This document shows positions 54,228 to 62,815 of a DNA stretch of 64,000 nt, piece by piece. Positions within the stretch are counted from its first letter, which is position 1. Every line of letters starts with the position of its first letter. Both the position numbers and the translations under genes were made by a program. Origin of the DNA: Devosia sp. YIM 151766 (lineage in GTDB: Bacteria; Pseudomonadota; Alphaproteobacteria; Rhizobiales; Devosiaceae); NCBI RefSeq assembly GCF_030285925.1, contig NZ_CP127251.1, positions 2,837,001 through 2,901,000 on the forward strand, given 5' to 3'. Below the pieces are notes generated by a model. The model saw only the letters and a program-made list of their open reading frames with translations. It ran no database searches and was not told the DNA's origin.

Positions 54228-55043
54228 TCACTGTTCCGCCCACTCGGTGACTTCAGGCGGCAGGTCGATGCCGAAGGCGCCACTATAGATGGCATTGAGG
54301 CTGCCATCGGCGATGCCGTCGGCGACCCAGGCGTCGAGCTTTTCGCGCAGCGCATCCTCGCCCTTGGCGACGCCAATGCCAGTGACATTGGTATTGAGCA
54401 CGATCAGCGGACGAACATCGAGGCTCGGATTCTGGGCATTGACGGTGGTTAATAGAGCGGGCGCGGTAACGTACAGATCGGCCTGGCCGCTCAGCAGCGC
54501 GGTGATGGCGGTCGAGTCGTCTTCGAGACGAACGATGTCGGCGCCTTCGGGCGCATCGGCGGTGATCTGGGCGTCATTGGTGCTGCCGCGCACTACGGCG
54601 ATACGCTTGCCCGCCAGGTCGTCGATGCTGTCCACGCCCGACGCCGCCGGGCCGCCCACCACGATCTGGATGGCGCTGTAAGGGCGCGAGAAGTCGATCA
54701 CTTCGCGGCGCTCATCGGTGATCGAGAGCGTCGAGATCACCACGTCGGCGCGATTGGTCTGCAGATAGGGAATGCGGTTGGCGGCCGAGGTCGGCACCAG
54801 TTCCACCGCGACGCCCCAATCGGCGCCCAGCTTGTTGGCGAATTCCACTTCCGAGCCAACATATTGGCCCGAAGCGTCAAGCGAGGAATAGGGCGGGGCT
54901 GCCGGGTCGATCGAGACGCGGATTTTGCCGGCGGCCTCGATATCGGCGAGCGCATCGGCATGCGCCAGCACCGGCGTGAGCACGGCGGCGGCCAGAGCCA
55001 GGCCAAGGACCATGCGGCGGGAAAAAACGGTGTCTATGGTCAT
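54228..55043 (-). CDS. ABC substrate-binding protein, family 3 (copy B)
   Basis: 271 residues. The signal (FSRRMVLGLALAAAVLTPVLAHA) resembles a twin-arginine leader. The body (GKIRVSIDPAAPPYSSLDASG, RADVVISTLSITDERREVIDFSRPYS, GKRIAVVRGSTNDAQI) is SBP-3 and aligns along its whole length with copy A. No permease of its own, so the two receptors probably share one membrane complex. It ends one base before the Ldh start. Confidence 0.88.
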   Translation of the reverse strand: MTIDTVFSRRMVLGLALAAAVLTPVLAHADALADIEAAGKIRVSIDPAAPPYSSLDASGQYVGSEVEFANKLGADWGVAVELVPTSAANRIPYLQTNRADVVISTLSITDERREVIDFSRPYSAIQIVVGGPAASGVDSIDDLAGKRIAVVRGSTNDAQITADAPEGADIVRLEDDSTAITALLSGQADLYVTAPALLTTVNAQNPSLDVRPLIVLNTNVTGIGVAKGEDALREKLDAWVADGIADGSLNAIYSGAFGIDLPPEVTEWAEQ

Positions 55044-55148
55044 CTTCTGAAAGTCCTCCTGAGTGCCGCCCTTCCGGCAGCGTCTCATCACTTACGATAT
55101 TGCCGGGGCGAAGTAAGCGGCGATGCGCCGATCACGCCCGGCTGCGTC

Positions 55149-55958
55149 TCACTTCGTGAGACTGCGGGCCTGCTCTGTCATGAAGTCGAACAGCAATTGC
55201 ATCTGCCCTTCCAGCATATGGGTGCCGTCGCGTGTGGCGCAGCCGCGCTTCTCCGCCTCGATCAGCAGCCTGGTGGGCACCGGGTCGGTGATGACATCGG
55301 CCACCACCGCGTTTCCGGCCAGCCCGGACACATCGACTGGCAGTGGATCATTGGGGTTGAAACCGGCATAGCTGGCATTGATCACCACGTCGAACCCGGT
55401 GACATCGCCCTGCCCCTGGCGCGCCCGCCCCGGATAATGGCGCTCCAACAGGGCCAGCAGGGCGGCTTGCTTTTCGGTGTCGGGATCGTGCAGCGCCAGC
55501 CGCGTCGCGCCGGCTTCCAGCGCCGAGACGGCGATGGACGAGCCGGCCCCGCCGGCCCCGGCCACATAGACCGCCTTGCCGGCCAGCGCATGGCCGGCAT
55601 CGGACAGACCCTTCACCATGCCGGCACCATCGAAATTGTCGCCGAACCAACCCCCTTCCGGGCGGCGGCGCATGGCGTTGATCGCTCCCAGCGCCGCAGC
55701 GCGCGGCGACAGTTCGGCGCAATGGCGCGCGGCGCCGAATTTATGCGGCAGCGTCACCAGAATGGCATCCACATTGGGCATGGCCATCAGTTCCGGCAGC
55801 GCCGAATCTAGCCGTTCCGGCAGGATGTGCATCGGCACCAGCAGCCCGTCATAGCCGGCCTCTTGCATGCGTTCGCTCAGCCAGCCCGGCGCCAGAACCT
55901 GTGAAATGGGCGAGCCGATCAGCAGATTGATCCGGGTTTTGCCGGTGAGTGCGGTCAT
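55149..55958 (-). CDS. Shikimate-dehydrogenase-like (AroE family) oxidoreductase
   Basis: 269 residues with AroE layout: TLPHK with the catalytic Lys73, AGAGGAGSSIAVSAL nucleotide fold, and the C-terminal GTHMLEGQMQLLFDFM. The substrate part departs from shikimate enzymes: the usual HSxSP reads QVLAP, and NTDG reads NFDG. It is likely a catabolic dehydrogenase for another cyclic or sugar-like acid, not the aromatic-biosynthesis enzyme. Confidence 0.8.
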   Translation of the reverse strand: MTALTGKTRINLLIGSPISQVLAPGWLSERMQEAGYDGLLVPMHILPERLDSALPELMAMPNVDAILVTLPHKFGAARHCAELSPRAAALGAINAMRRRPEGGWFGDNFDGAGMVKGLSDAGHALAGKAVYVAGAGGAGSSIAVSALEAGATRLALHDPDTEKQAALLALLERHYPGRARQGQGDVTGFDVVINASYAGFNPNDPLPVDVSGLAGNAVVADVITDPVPTRLLIEAEKRGCATRDGTHMLEGQMQLLFDFMTEQARSLTK

Positions 55959-55983
55959 GGGCGTGCCTGTGGGTTGAACCTGA

Positions 55984-56451
55984 TCAGTCGAGCTTGGGGG
56001 CCGGCGACGGCGGCGCCATGGCAAAGCCCCGCCCCGCATAGTCGAAATCATGCAACCCATTAAGCGGCTGCGACTTGTCTACCGGCGAGGCGTAATAAGC
56101 ACGGATTTCCACGATGCGTTCGATCTGCTCGTCGAAAATATACCATTCGTCGCCGCGCAGAATTTCCCCCGGCGCGGTTTTCCAATGCGTCCATTCGATC
56201 ACCGCTTCCCGGCCATCGGCGCCGGCTAGCACTTTCTCGATGGTCCAGCGCGAGCCCAGCGTTTTGACGCACCACACCCAGCCATCGGCGATGGCCTTGG
56301 CCCCGCGCCAGGGCGCCCCGGGCAGGCCGGGTGGGAAATAATGCACGGCATCGGGCGTGAAGCAGGAGACCAGTTCGTCGTGATCGGCGGCATTGCAGGC
56401 GGCGAAATAACGGCGGATCAGCGCCTCGGCCTTGTTTGCGGCTTCAGTCAT
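55984..56451 (-). CDS. NTF2-like / SnoaL-type protein
   Basis: 155 residues of the cone-shaped NTF2-like fold: RRYFAACNAADHDELVSCFT, FPPGLPGAPWRGAKAI, VIEWTHWK, and EQIERIVEIRAYYA. Members include small hydrolases, isomerases and dehydratases. It overlaps the RraA-like gene by 4 bases. Function unknown, but its place among pathway genes suggests an isomerase or dehydratase step. Confidence 0.8.
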   Translation of the reverse strand: MTEAANKAEALIRRYFAACNAADHDELVSCFTPDAVHYFPPGLPGAPWRGAKAIADGWVWCVKTLGSRWTIEKVLAGADGREAVIEWTHWKTAPGEILRGDEWYIFDEQIERIVEIRAYYASPVDKSQPLNGLHDFDYAGRGFAMAPPSPAPKLD

Positions 56452-57185
56452 GACTGTTTTCCATTATTGGCGCGCCAGGAGACATATTCGGCCAGCGTCT
56501 GCTCATCGGGCGGATAAGTGCCCCAGAGCGGCGCGCCGGCATCGATCTTGGTAAACAGAAACCGCTCGCGCATTTCCTGTTCATAGGCCGCGTCGGCCAA
56601 AACCGGCGCCAGATGGCGCGGGATCACCACGACGCCATCGGCATCGCCCACGATGACGTCACCCGGATAGACCGCAACACCGGCACAGCCGATGGGACGC
56701 TGCATGTCGATGGCCCGGTGGAAGGCCGGACGGGTCGAGGCGGTATTGGCGGCGCAATAGGCCGGGAAATTCATGCGCGAAATTTCGGTGCCGTCGCGGA
56801 AGGCGCCATCGGTAATGGCGGCGGCCACGCCCTTGCGCATCAATCGGGTCATCAGCATGTTGCCGGCCGAGGCGGCGCGCGGATCGCTGCGGCTATCGAT
56901 GACCAGAACCTTGCCCGGCTCGATCGCTTCGACCGCTTCCCATTGCAGGTTGTCGTCGCCGCGCTTGGCCAGATCGCCCAGATCCCAATCCTTGTCTTCG
57001 CGGGACGGAATGAAGCGCAGGGTGAATGCTTCGCCCGCAAAGCTGCCGGCCTCCTTGTTGAGGGCATTGAGGCCCACAAGGAATTGCTGGCGGAAGCCAT
57101 GTTTGAACAATTGAGTGGTCAGGGTGGCCGTGCTGGCCTGTTTCAGCTTGTCCAGGATATCCTGGGTAACGACGACATCGCTCAT
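56448..57185 (-). CDS. RraA family protein (HMG/oxaloacetate aldolase-like)
   Basis: 245 residues of the RraA/dimethylmenaquinone-methyltransferase-like fold. The aldolase/decarboxylase site is recognisable in ASAGNMLMTRLMRKGVAAAI and TDGAFRDG (Arg and Asp ligands), followed by GVAVYPGDVIVGDADGVVVIP. In catabolic operons these are Mg-dependent aldolases for 4-hydroxy-2-oxo acids or dehydratases of sugar acids. ATG at 57185 after GGAGTCTGAA. Confidence 0.85.
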   Translation of the reverse strand: MSDVVVTQDILDKLKQASTATLTTQLFKHGFRQQFLVGLNALNKEAGSFAGEAFTLRFIPSREDKDWDLGDLAKRGDDNLQWEAVEAIEPGKVLVIDSRSDPRAASAGNMLMTRLMRKGVAAAITDGAFRDGTEISRMNFPAYCAANTASTRPAFHRAIDMQRPIGCAGVAVYPGDVIVGDADGVVVIPRHLAPVLADAAYEQEMRERFLFTKIDAGAPLWGTYPPDEQTLAEYVSWRANNGKQS

Positions 57186-57220
57186 TTCAGACTCCGCTTG
57201 GCGCAGTGCGACTACTTGGT

Positions 57221-58252
57221 TCACTTCGACTTGGTCCGGCCGACGGCCTCATCGACCATGTCGAACAGCGAATATTGGGGCTGGAAACCGAGGATGGAGC
57301 GGGCCTTGACGCTGCTGCCATGGGTGCGGCCAAGCGGCACGGGAATATGCGCTTCGACATAACGGCGGCCGGTAGCCTCGGCGAGATAGGGAATGAATTC
57401 CGCAAGGCTGACGGGACTGACAGGGGCGATATTGAAGGTCTCGCCAATGGCCTCGGGCTTGTCATGGATCAGCAGCAGGCCCTGCACGATGTCGCGCACA
57501 TCCACCAGCTCCTGGGTATGGGGCTTGCCGTTTTCATCGTAAGTGAGCAGCAGCGGCTCATCATCGCCCATCAGCGGCTCGAGAATATCGAGCACCTTGC
57601 GCAACTGATCGTCGCTATTGGCGCCGGCATGGTGGGTGCTGCTGGCCTTGAGGCTCTTGACCCGGGCATTCACATAGAAGGCGGCGCCGGAATATTCGCC
57701 ATTGGGATCGATCAGCTCATGGGCCGCTTCGGTATGGGAGAAGACTGCCGTGCTAATGTCGAGATTGGCTTCGGAGCGGTTGTAGAACTTGACCATCTCT
57801 TCGCCGAGCACTTTGGACATGCCGTAGAAAGTATAGGGCTCGTGCGGGTGCAACTCGTCGGTCGGGCGATAGCGCGCAAAACGGGTAGGATAGACCTGAT
57901 CGCTGGACGCGAATACCATACGCACCTTGCGGTGCCTCGCCTGTTCGGCGGCGGCACGCAGCACGTTATAGGTCCCCACGACGTTGACGTCCCAAAGCAG
58001 ATCTCGCGCCGTGGGCTGGAACGAAATGACGGCCGCCATATGGAAAATGGACGAGACGCCTTCTACCGCCTGACGCACGATGTCGACATCGGCAAGGCTG
58101 CCAGTAATACATTCGACACCGCGCGCTTCGGTGGCTGCGCGATTGGGATCGTTGGGGACAGCAATGGTCCTGACCTTCAAGCCACGCTGTTGCAGCGCAG
58201 TTGCCAGGGTCCCACCGACGCGGCCGGTTGCGCCGGAAACGAAAACGTCCAT
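57221..58252 (-). CDS. NAD-dependent epimerase/dehydratase (extended SDR)
   Basis: 343 residues: VSGATGRVGGTL (GxxGxxG), FHMAAVIS, FASSDQVYPT and the catalytic YxxxK as YGMSK. The C-terminal part (ETFNIAPVSPVSLAEFI) is that of sugar epimerases or dehydrogenases. It probably acts on an imported sugar or its acid. ATG at 58252 after GGAGAG. The 127 bases up to the enolase gene hold no gene. Confidence 0.87.
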   Translation of the reverse strand: MDVFVSGATGRVGGTLATALQQRGLKVRTIAVPNDPNRAATEARGVECITGSLADVDIVRQAVEGVSSIFHMAAVISFQPTARDLLWDVNVVGTYNVLRAAAEQARHRKVRMVFASSDQVYPTRFARYRPTDELHPHEPYTFYGMSKVLGEEMVKFYNRSEANLDISTAVFSHTEAAHELIDPNGEYSGAAFYVNARVKSLKASSTHHAGANSDDQLRKVLDILEPLMGDDEPLLLTYDENGKPHTQELVDVRDIVQGLLLIHDKPEAIGETFNIAPVSPVSLAEFIPYLAEATGRRYVEAHIPVPLGRTHGSSVKARSILGFQPQYSLFDMVDEAVGRTKSK

Positions 58253-58379
58253 TTTACTCTCCAAGGATCGTCAGGTGCCAGAGACCCTTGGTCATCCGGC
58301 AGTTTCACCTTGAAAGAATTCCCTCCGGCTGGAAAGCGCCAATCTTGGCTGGGAGCAAACCCCATCTCACATCATGGGA

Positions 58380-59483
58380 CTACGCTGAAATGGCGAAGCG
58401 CTCCAGCATGTCGGGATCGGGCTCAAATCCGATCCCGGCACCTTCGGGCACGATCATCTTGCCATCGACCAGGGCCGGTGGCGGCTGCAGCCAACCGTCG
58501 GGATCGACGAACAGATATTCGAGCAGCGAATCCTGCGGCAGCAGCGGTGCCATGGCGAGAGTGGCGAAAAAGCCCGGCCCAAAATAGGGCGTGTGTGGCA
58601 TGACCGATTTGCCCAATGCCCGCGCATCGCGCACGACACCAACGAATTCGGAGACCCCCCCGACCTTGGTGACGCTCGGCTGCGGAAAGCGCAAGGACTT
58701 GCTGAGGCGGGCAAAGTCGAATGCCGTCGAGGCATTTTCGCCAGCGCCCACTGCCATTCCGGCCATCTCGATCTGCCTATGGCCGTCATAGTCGTCAGGC
58801 GGAAAAATCGGCTCCTCGATCCAGAGCACATTGCTCGCCTTGAGCGAAGGCACCTGGGCGATGGCTTCTTCGATCGTCCAGGCACAATTGGCATCGACCA
58901 TCAGCACCGCATCGGGACCGATGACCTCTCGCGCAGCGGCAATGATCTGCGGCTCGACCTCGTGCAGTTTGATGTGATGAAAGCCCCGGTCGATTGCGCG
59001 CTGGCAATGATGCCGAACCAGGTCGATGTCGCCATAGCGAACAAGGCTCGCATAGGCGGGCATGGCCCGCGGCGTCACCATAGAACCAGCGACGGCCGCA
59101 GCTAGGGGCTCGCCGTTTCGCTTGGCCTGCAAATCCCACAATGCGATATCGACACCCGAAAGGGCAAAAGTGGTGATCCCGTAGCGCCCAAACAGGTGCA
59201 GCTTTTTCTGCACCTCGATATTCCAGGCCGAAATGTCCTCGATCGCGCGTCCGATAACGCTTGGCGCGATCATATCGTTAACGGCGGCATGGGTGGCGCT
59301 CGTGCAGAAATAGGAGAAGGAATCGCCCCAGCCGACATGGCCATCTTCGTCCTCGAGGCGCACCAGGACCATATCAAGCGTGTGCCAGCGTGACGGCGTG
59401 GCCCCGGTCCCCTTGCCCCCATCAACAAAGGGAATGGAAACCGGAAAGGTCTCGAGCGAAGTGATGGGGGCGGTGTGGGACAT
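58380..59483 (-). CDS. Mandelate racemase/muconate lactonizing enzyme family protein
   Basis: 367 residues of the enolase superfamily. Residues in place: K172 and H174 (IKLH), metal ligands D198 (VDAN), E223 (WIEEP) and E249 (GEN), K273, and H297 (MPHTPY) on the opposite strand, as in acid-sugar dehydratases and racemases. It likely dehydrates an aldonate or related hydroxy acid. Its ATG shares one base with the stop of the IclR-SMP-30 gene (TGATG). Confidence 0.87.
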   Translation of the reverse strand: MSHTAPITSLETFPVSIPFVDGGKGTGATPSRWHTLDMVLVRLEDEDGHVGWGDSFSYFCTSATHAAVNDMIAPSVIGRAIEDISAWNIEVQKKLHLFGRYGITTFALSGVDIALWDLQAKRNGEPLAAAVAGSMVTPRAMPAYASLVRYGDIDLVRHHCQRAIDRGFHHIKLHEVEPQIIAAAREVIGPDAVLMVDANCAWTIEEAIAQVPSLKASNVLWIEEPIFPPDDYDGHRQIEMAGMAVGAGENASTAFDFARLSKSLRFPQPSVTKVGGVSEFVGVVRDARALGKSVMPHTPYFGPGFFATLAMAPLLPQDSLLEYLFVDPDGWLQPPPALVDGKMIVPEGAGIGFEPDPDMLERFAISA

Positions 59484-61168
59484 CAGGTGACCTGGTTTGG
59501 CGAAAGGGTTGTGACAGAGGCCGGGCTGCCGGGCTGGCCGGCATCGAGTTCGAGCACATGGCCCGATAGCGGCGAATGCATCAGCGCCTCTCGGGTCAGG
59601 CCCAGCCGGGCGCTGGTGACGAAAAGCCGGTCATAGTTCGCGCCGCCAAAACAGATGCCGGTCGGCGCCGGTACAGGTATGGCTATGGTGCGATCGAAGT
59701 CGCCATCCTCGTTGAGGCGAATAATGCTCCAGCCATCGGCCATGGCAACCCAGACCCGCTCCTCCCCATCCAGAGCGAGCGCAGCGGGCGAACCAGCCAC
59801 CTTAGGCAGATCGGCGAAGATGCGCTTGCGCTTTTCGAGCGGCGCTAATTGGTAGATGGCACCGCGCCCCGGCAGGGTGGCATAAAGCGTCGTGCCATCG
59901 CGATTGACCGCAAGCCCTGAAACGGCGTCCGGCAGCTCGAAAACAGGGTCGATTTTGCCGCTGGCCAGGTCAAGTGGCCCCAACACCGCCCCGTCGACGT
60001 CGCGGCGCGTGGCCGCGGCCCAGAGCGCACCATCGGGCAAGGCAAGGATCGTCGTCAGCCGCTTGTCGCCCGCAAGGTCGCGCAAGTCGAACTGACCATC
60101 GCGCGCGAGCAGGCCGATGCGATTGACGCTGGCAATGACGACGCCATCTTCGTGCTGCGCAGCACTCACCAGACTTTCGCCGAGAACATCAAGGCTGAAC
60201 ACATCCTTGGGTCCACGCAGGCCATGGACAGATGGCGCAAGCTTGTCGACCCAGCACAAATGGCCACGTGACGCATCCCAGAAAGGCGAGCCCGTGGCAA
60301 AGCCCGCGGCCTCGCTAGCCTGGCGGATATCGGGATGGCGAGCGCGCGTTTCGAACAGATAGGGCGCCAATTGATCGGAAATTCGGCGCGCCGCCTCGGC
60401 AATTTCGCGGCCCAATTGCTCGGCCCGCTCCACCGTCATGCGATAGACCGGCCCCGCCACGCTGATCGCGGCAATGGGGCGCCCTGCCCGGTCGGTCACG
60501 GCAGCCCCGACGCAACGCGTCCCTTCAACGATCTCCTCGTCATCGGTTGCATAGCCCCGGGCGCGAATGATCTGCAATTGCACCTTGAGCGCGGCGGGGT
60601 CGACAATGGTGAAAGGTGTGAAGCGCTCCATACCTTCGTGGAGGATCGCATCGACCTGCGCTTCGCTCAGCGCCGACAGGATGGCCTTGCCCTGACTGGT
60701 GCAATGCATGGGTTTGAGCGCACCTAGGCGCGCATTGGATCGCCGGGAGTGTGCGCCTTCGAAACGTCCCAGCGCCAGCACATGGCGCTTTTCCTGCACG
60801 GCCAGATAGGCCGTTTCGCCGGTCATATCGCGCAAGCGGCGCAGTTCTGCCGATGCGACTGAGGCGAGATCGGCCGAGGACCAGACATTTTGCGCCAGTT
60901 CAAGAAACTGGAAGCCCAGCGTATAATTCTGCGTCACCGGATCGATGCGGATCAGTCCGCGCGAGGCCAGCGCCGAAAGGATGCGGTAGAGCGTGGCCCG
61001 CGCGATGCCCGTGGCGCTCGACAGCTCGGCGAAGCCGACCTTGCCGGGCGCGCTGCCGATACGGGTCAGCACCTCGGTCGCCTTGCCGATCAGCGCAGCG
61101 CCTTTGACGCTGATCTGAGGCGCATCCTCTTCTTCCCACCCGACTGCATTGTCGTGACGCCTTGTCAT
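59483..61168 (-). CDS. IclR-SMP-30 fusion: regulator with C-terminal lactonase-like domain
   Basis: 561 residues, twice the IclR length. Winged helix 25-85 (FAELSSATGIARATLYRILSALASRG); IclR effector domain 95-273 (ETAYLAVQEKRHVLALGRFE, GRPIAAISVAGPVYR); SMP-30/gluconolactonase propeller 285-555 (FWDASRGHLCWVD, APTGICFGGANYDRLFVTSA). The metal-site Glu of SMP-30 enzymes (GEGP) is Ser294 here (TGSP), and the later Asn and Asp ligand places read VSG and ATLP, so lactonase activity is doubtful and a sensing role likely. ATG 61168 after GGAGCGGGC. It heads the catabolic run. The frame shows no break. Confidence 0.88.
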   Translation of the reverse strand: MTRRHDNAVGWEEEDAPQISVKGAALIGKATEVLTRIGSAPGKVGFAELSSATGIARATLYRILSALASRGLIRIDPVTQNYTLGFQFLELAQNVWSSADLASVASAELRRLRDMTGETAYLAVQEKRHVLALGRFEGAHSRRSNARLGALKPMHCTSQGKAILSALSEAQVDAILHEGMERFTPFTIVDPAALKVQLQIIRARGYATDDEEIVEGTRCVGAAVTDRAGRPIAAISVAGPVYRMTVERAEQLGREIAEAARRISDQLAPYLFETRARHPDIRQASEAAGFATGSPFWDASRGHLCWVDKLAPSVHGLRGPKDVFSLDVLGESLVSAAQHEDGVVIASVNRIGLLARDGQFDLRDLAGDKRLTTILALPDGALWAAATRRDVDGAVLGPLDLASGKIDPVFELPDAVSGLAVNRDGTTLYATLPGRGAIYQLAPLEKRKRIFADLPKVAGSPAALALDGEERVWVAMADGWSIIRLNEDGDFDRTIAIPVPAPTGICFGGANYDRLFVTSARLGLTREALMHSPLSGHVLELDAGQPGSPASVTTLSPNQVT

Positions 61169-61179
61169 GCCCGCTCCGA

Positions 61180-61380
61180 TCAGTTCGCGCGCCGTACCGC
61201 CAGCGATATCGTGCCGGAGAGTTCCTCGCCCGGCGCGGAAATGCGGGCGCCCGTGCCCGGAACATCCTGTCGGGGCACCAGCCCATCCACGCCATCGAAA
61301 ACCAGCCGACCAATGTGCTCGCCAAAGGCAGGCACTATTTCGCGCATCTGGCCATGCTGCACGCCTATCCGATCCGACAC
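61180..61380 (-). CDS. Small protein of unknown function (66 aa)
   Basis: A GTG at 61380 follows TGGGAGGTTGTTCA, a strong ribosome site eight bases away. The 66-residue product (MSDRIGVQHGQMREIVPAFG... GTISLAVRRAN) has mixed composition and coding-like codon use. It ends 11 bases before the IclR-SMP-30 start, so both would share a message downstream of the palindrome at 61449. I do not recognise any family. It may be a small regulator-associated protein or the tail of a decayed gene. Confidence 0.5.
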   Translation of the reverse strand: MSDRIGVQHGQMREIVPAFGEHIGRLVFDGVDGLVPRQDVPGTGARISAPGEELSGTISLAVRRAN

Positions 61381-61448
61381 TGAACAACCTCCCAGAAGCA
61401 AGCAGCTAGCCGAGCCAACACTCTGGCGTCAACAAAGCGCTGCTCCAA

Positions 61449-61467
61449 AGTCTCATATATTGAGACT
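61449..61467. promoter_or_regulatory. IclR-type operator candidate (perfect 7-bp arms)
   Basis: AGTCTCATATATTGAGACT: arms AGTCTCA and TGAGACT around TATAT. Size, AT-rich centre and arms resemble known IclR-family operators. It lies 69 bases upstream of the small GTG gene and 281 bases from the IclR-SMP-30 start, as for an autoregulated operon. Confidence 0.6.
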
Positions 61468-61663
61468 AGGATGACGAGATTGAGTCAGTAGGCCCAGCTA
61501 TTCGCCTGTGACAGCTAATCGAGGCAACATCCGCCTGGCAGGTGTGAGACGCGATCGCGCCTGGTGAGTCTTCAGTCCAGCTGTTTCAGGACATGCAATG
61601 GCGATAGTCGTCAGCATTGATCACCACGCCCACAGTCAGGAAATCGCACGCGGAGGAGAGAAT

Positions 61664-61720
61664 ATGTCGACCAAGAGCACTTCCATTCTTGTTGCTCGAT
61701 GTGTGTCTCCAAGCCGGTAG
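61664..61720 (+). CDS. Very short ORF with strong ribosome site (18 aa)
   Basis: ATG at 61664 follows GGAGGAGAGAAT and encodes MSTKSTSILVARCVSPSR before a TAG. It lies in the 424-base gap between the small gene at 61180-61380 and the ribose-type binding protein. The strong ribosome site suggests a leader peptide or the intact start of a gene whose body was lost. No recognisable gene follows on this strand. Confidence 0.3.
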   Translation: MSTKSTSILVARCVSPSR

Positions 61721-61747
61721 GATAGCCGATGTCAGTTAAAAGCGGAA

Positions 61748-61768
61748 CAGTCGGCGCAATGCCGACTG
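61748..61768 (-). terminator. Terminator hairpin after the ribose-type binding protein
   Basis: CAGTCGGC, loop GCAAT, GCCGACTG: a perfect 8-bp stem. On the minus strand it is followed by TTCCGCTTTT. It sits 37 bases past the stop of the binding-protein gene and probably ends its transcript. Confidence 0.6.
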
Positions 61769-61804
61769 CTCCTTTGTCTTGCACGTCATCAACGCATGTG
61801 GGGA

Positions 61805-62761
61805 TTAGAACACGCTGTCTTCATTGATGAAGCGCGCCACATTATCTTTCGTGATGATTGGAGATGGCATGGCGGTATCCTTGGGGGCGGCCGCGCCAGC
61901 CAGGATGGCCATCAGGCGGTTGAAACCGGCGCGGCCGATTTGGTCGGCACTGTTGAGGCCGGTAGCACCATAATTGCTGCCTTCGCGGGCGATTTCAGCA
62001 AGAGCACCGGCTTCACCATCGACCGAGGCGATGAAGATGCTGTCGGCAAGACCCGCATCGGCAATGGCGTTCTGTGCGCCCAGGCACATGGAATCATTCT
62101 CGCAGAACACCGCCGAGATGTCGGTTTCCTTGGAGAGCATGTCTTCCATTTGGCGGAAACCGCCATCGGCGCTCCAGTCGCCCCATCCCGGCGCGACCAC
62201 GGCAGTCAGATTGGCCGCAGCGAGCTTGGCGCTGACGCCATCAGTGCGGTTGGAGCCGATCGTATTGTCGGCCGGGCCGCCACGGATGATGACGACCTTG
62301 CCCGACCCGCCGAGACGATCCACGATGTAGTCACCAATGCCTTCGCCGATGGCACGGTTATCCGGGCCAACCCAGCTGGTATAGTCGCCGCCCTTGAGCA
62401 GGCGATCGACCATGACGACGGGCACGCCGGCTTCGGTGATCGCTTCGAGCGCCGCTGGCGCGGCCTCGATGAAGGCGCCCGAGACGATCAGGCCGCTGAC
62501 GCCCTGGTTGAGCAGGTCTTCGACGTCCGAGGTCAGCTTGGCGACGTCGCCATCGGCATCGGTCGAAAGCAGGCGCACATTGGAATAGGCGGACGCCTCA
62601 TCCTTGACCGCTGCATCCATGCCCACGAAATAGGCGCAGCACAGCGACAGGTTGACCACGCCGATCTTGATCTCCTCCTGGGCGCGCAAAGCGCCGGCCC
62701 CAAGCATGGCGGTTGCGAAGACTGCGGCCCCCAGCAGGTTTCGTGTCGTCTTGATATTCAT
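61805..62761 (-). CDS. Ribose-type sugar ABC substrate-binding protein
   Basis: 318 residues: Sec signal peptide (cut after GALRAQ, about residue 27) and a periplasmic-binding protein type I body (IKIGVVNLSLCCAYFVGMDAAVKDEA, GVSGLIVSGAFIEAAP, VPVVMVDRLL, AVFCENDSMCLGAQNAI). Receptor of the CUT2 importer whose other parts follow upstream. The CC pair near the start of the mature protein is unusual. Terminator hairpin downstream. Confidence 0.9.
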   Translation of the reverse strand: MNIKTTRNLLGAAVFATAMLGAGALRAQEEIKIGVVNLSLCCAYFVGMDAAVKDEASAYSNVRLLSTDADGDVAKLTSDVEDLLNQGVSGLIVSGAFIEAAPAALEAITEAGVPVVMVDRLLKGGDYTSWVGPDNRAIGEGIGDYIVDRLGGSGKVVIIRGGPADNTIGSNRTDGVSAKLAAANLTAVVAPGWGDWSADGGFRQMEDMLSKETDISAVFCENDSMCLGAQNAIADAGLADSIFIASVDGEAGALAEIAREGSNYGATGLNSADQIGRAGFNRLMAILAGAAAPKDTAMPSPIITKDNVARFINEDSVF

Positions 62762-62815
62762 AGTTCTTCTCCCTTTGGTGCGCGGCCCGTTGGGTTCCGC
62801 GCGGTTGATGCGCGG

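Noticed and set aside
55149..55958. Calling the AroE-like gene aroE
   Set aside because: Shikimate-binding motifs are changed and the neighbours are catabolic.
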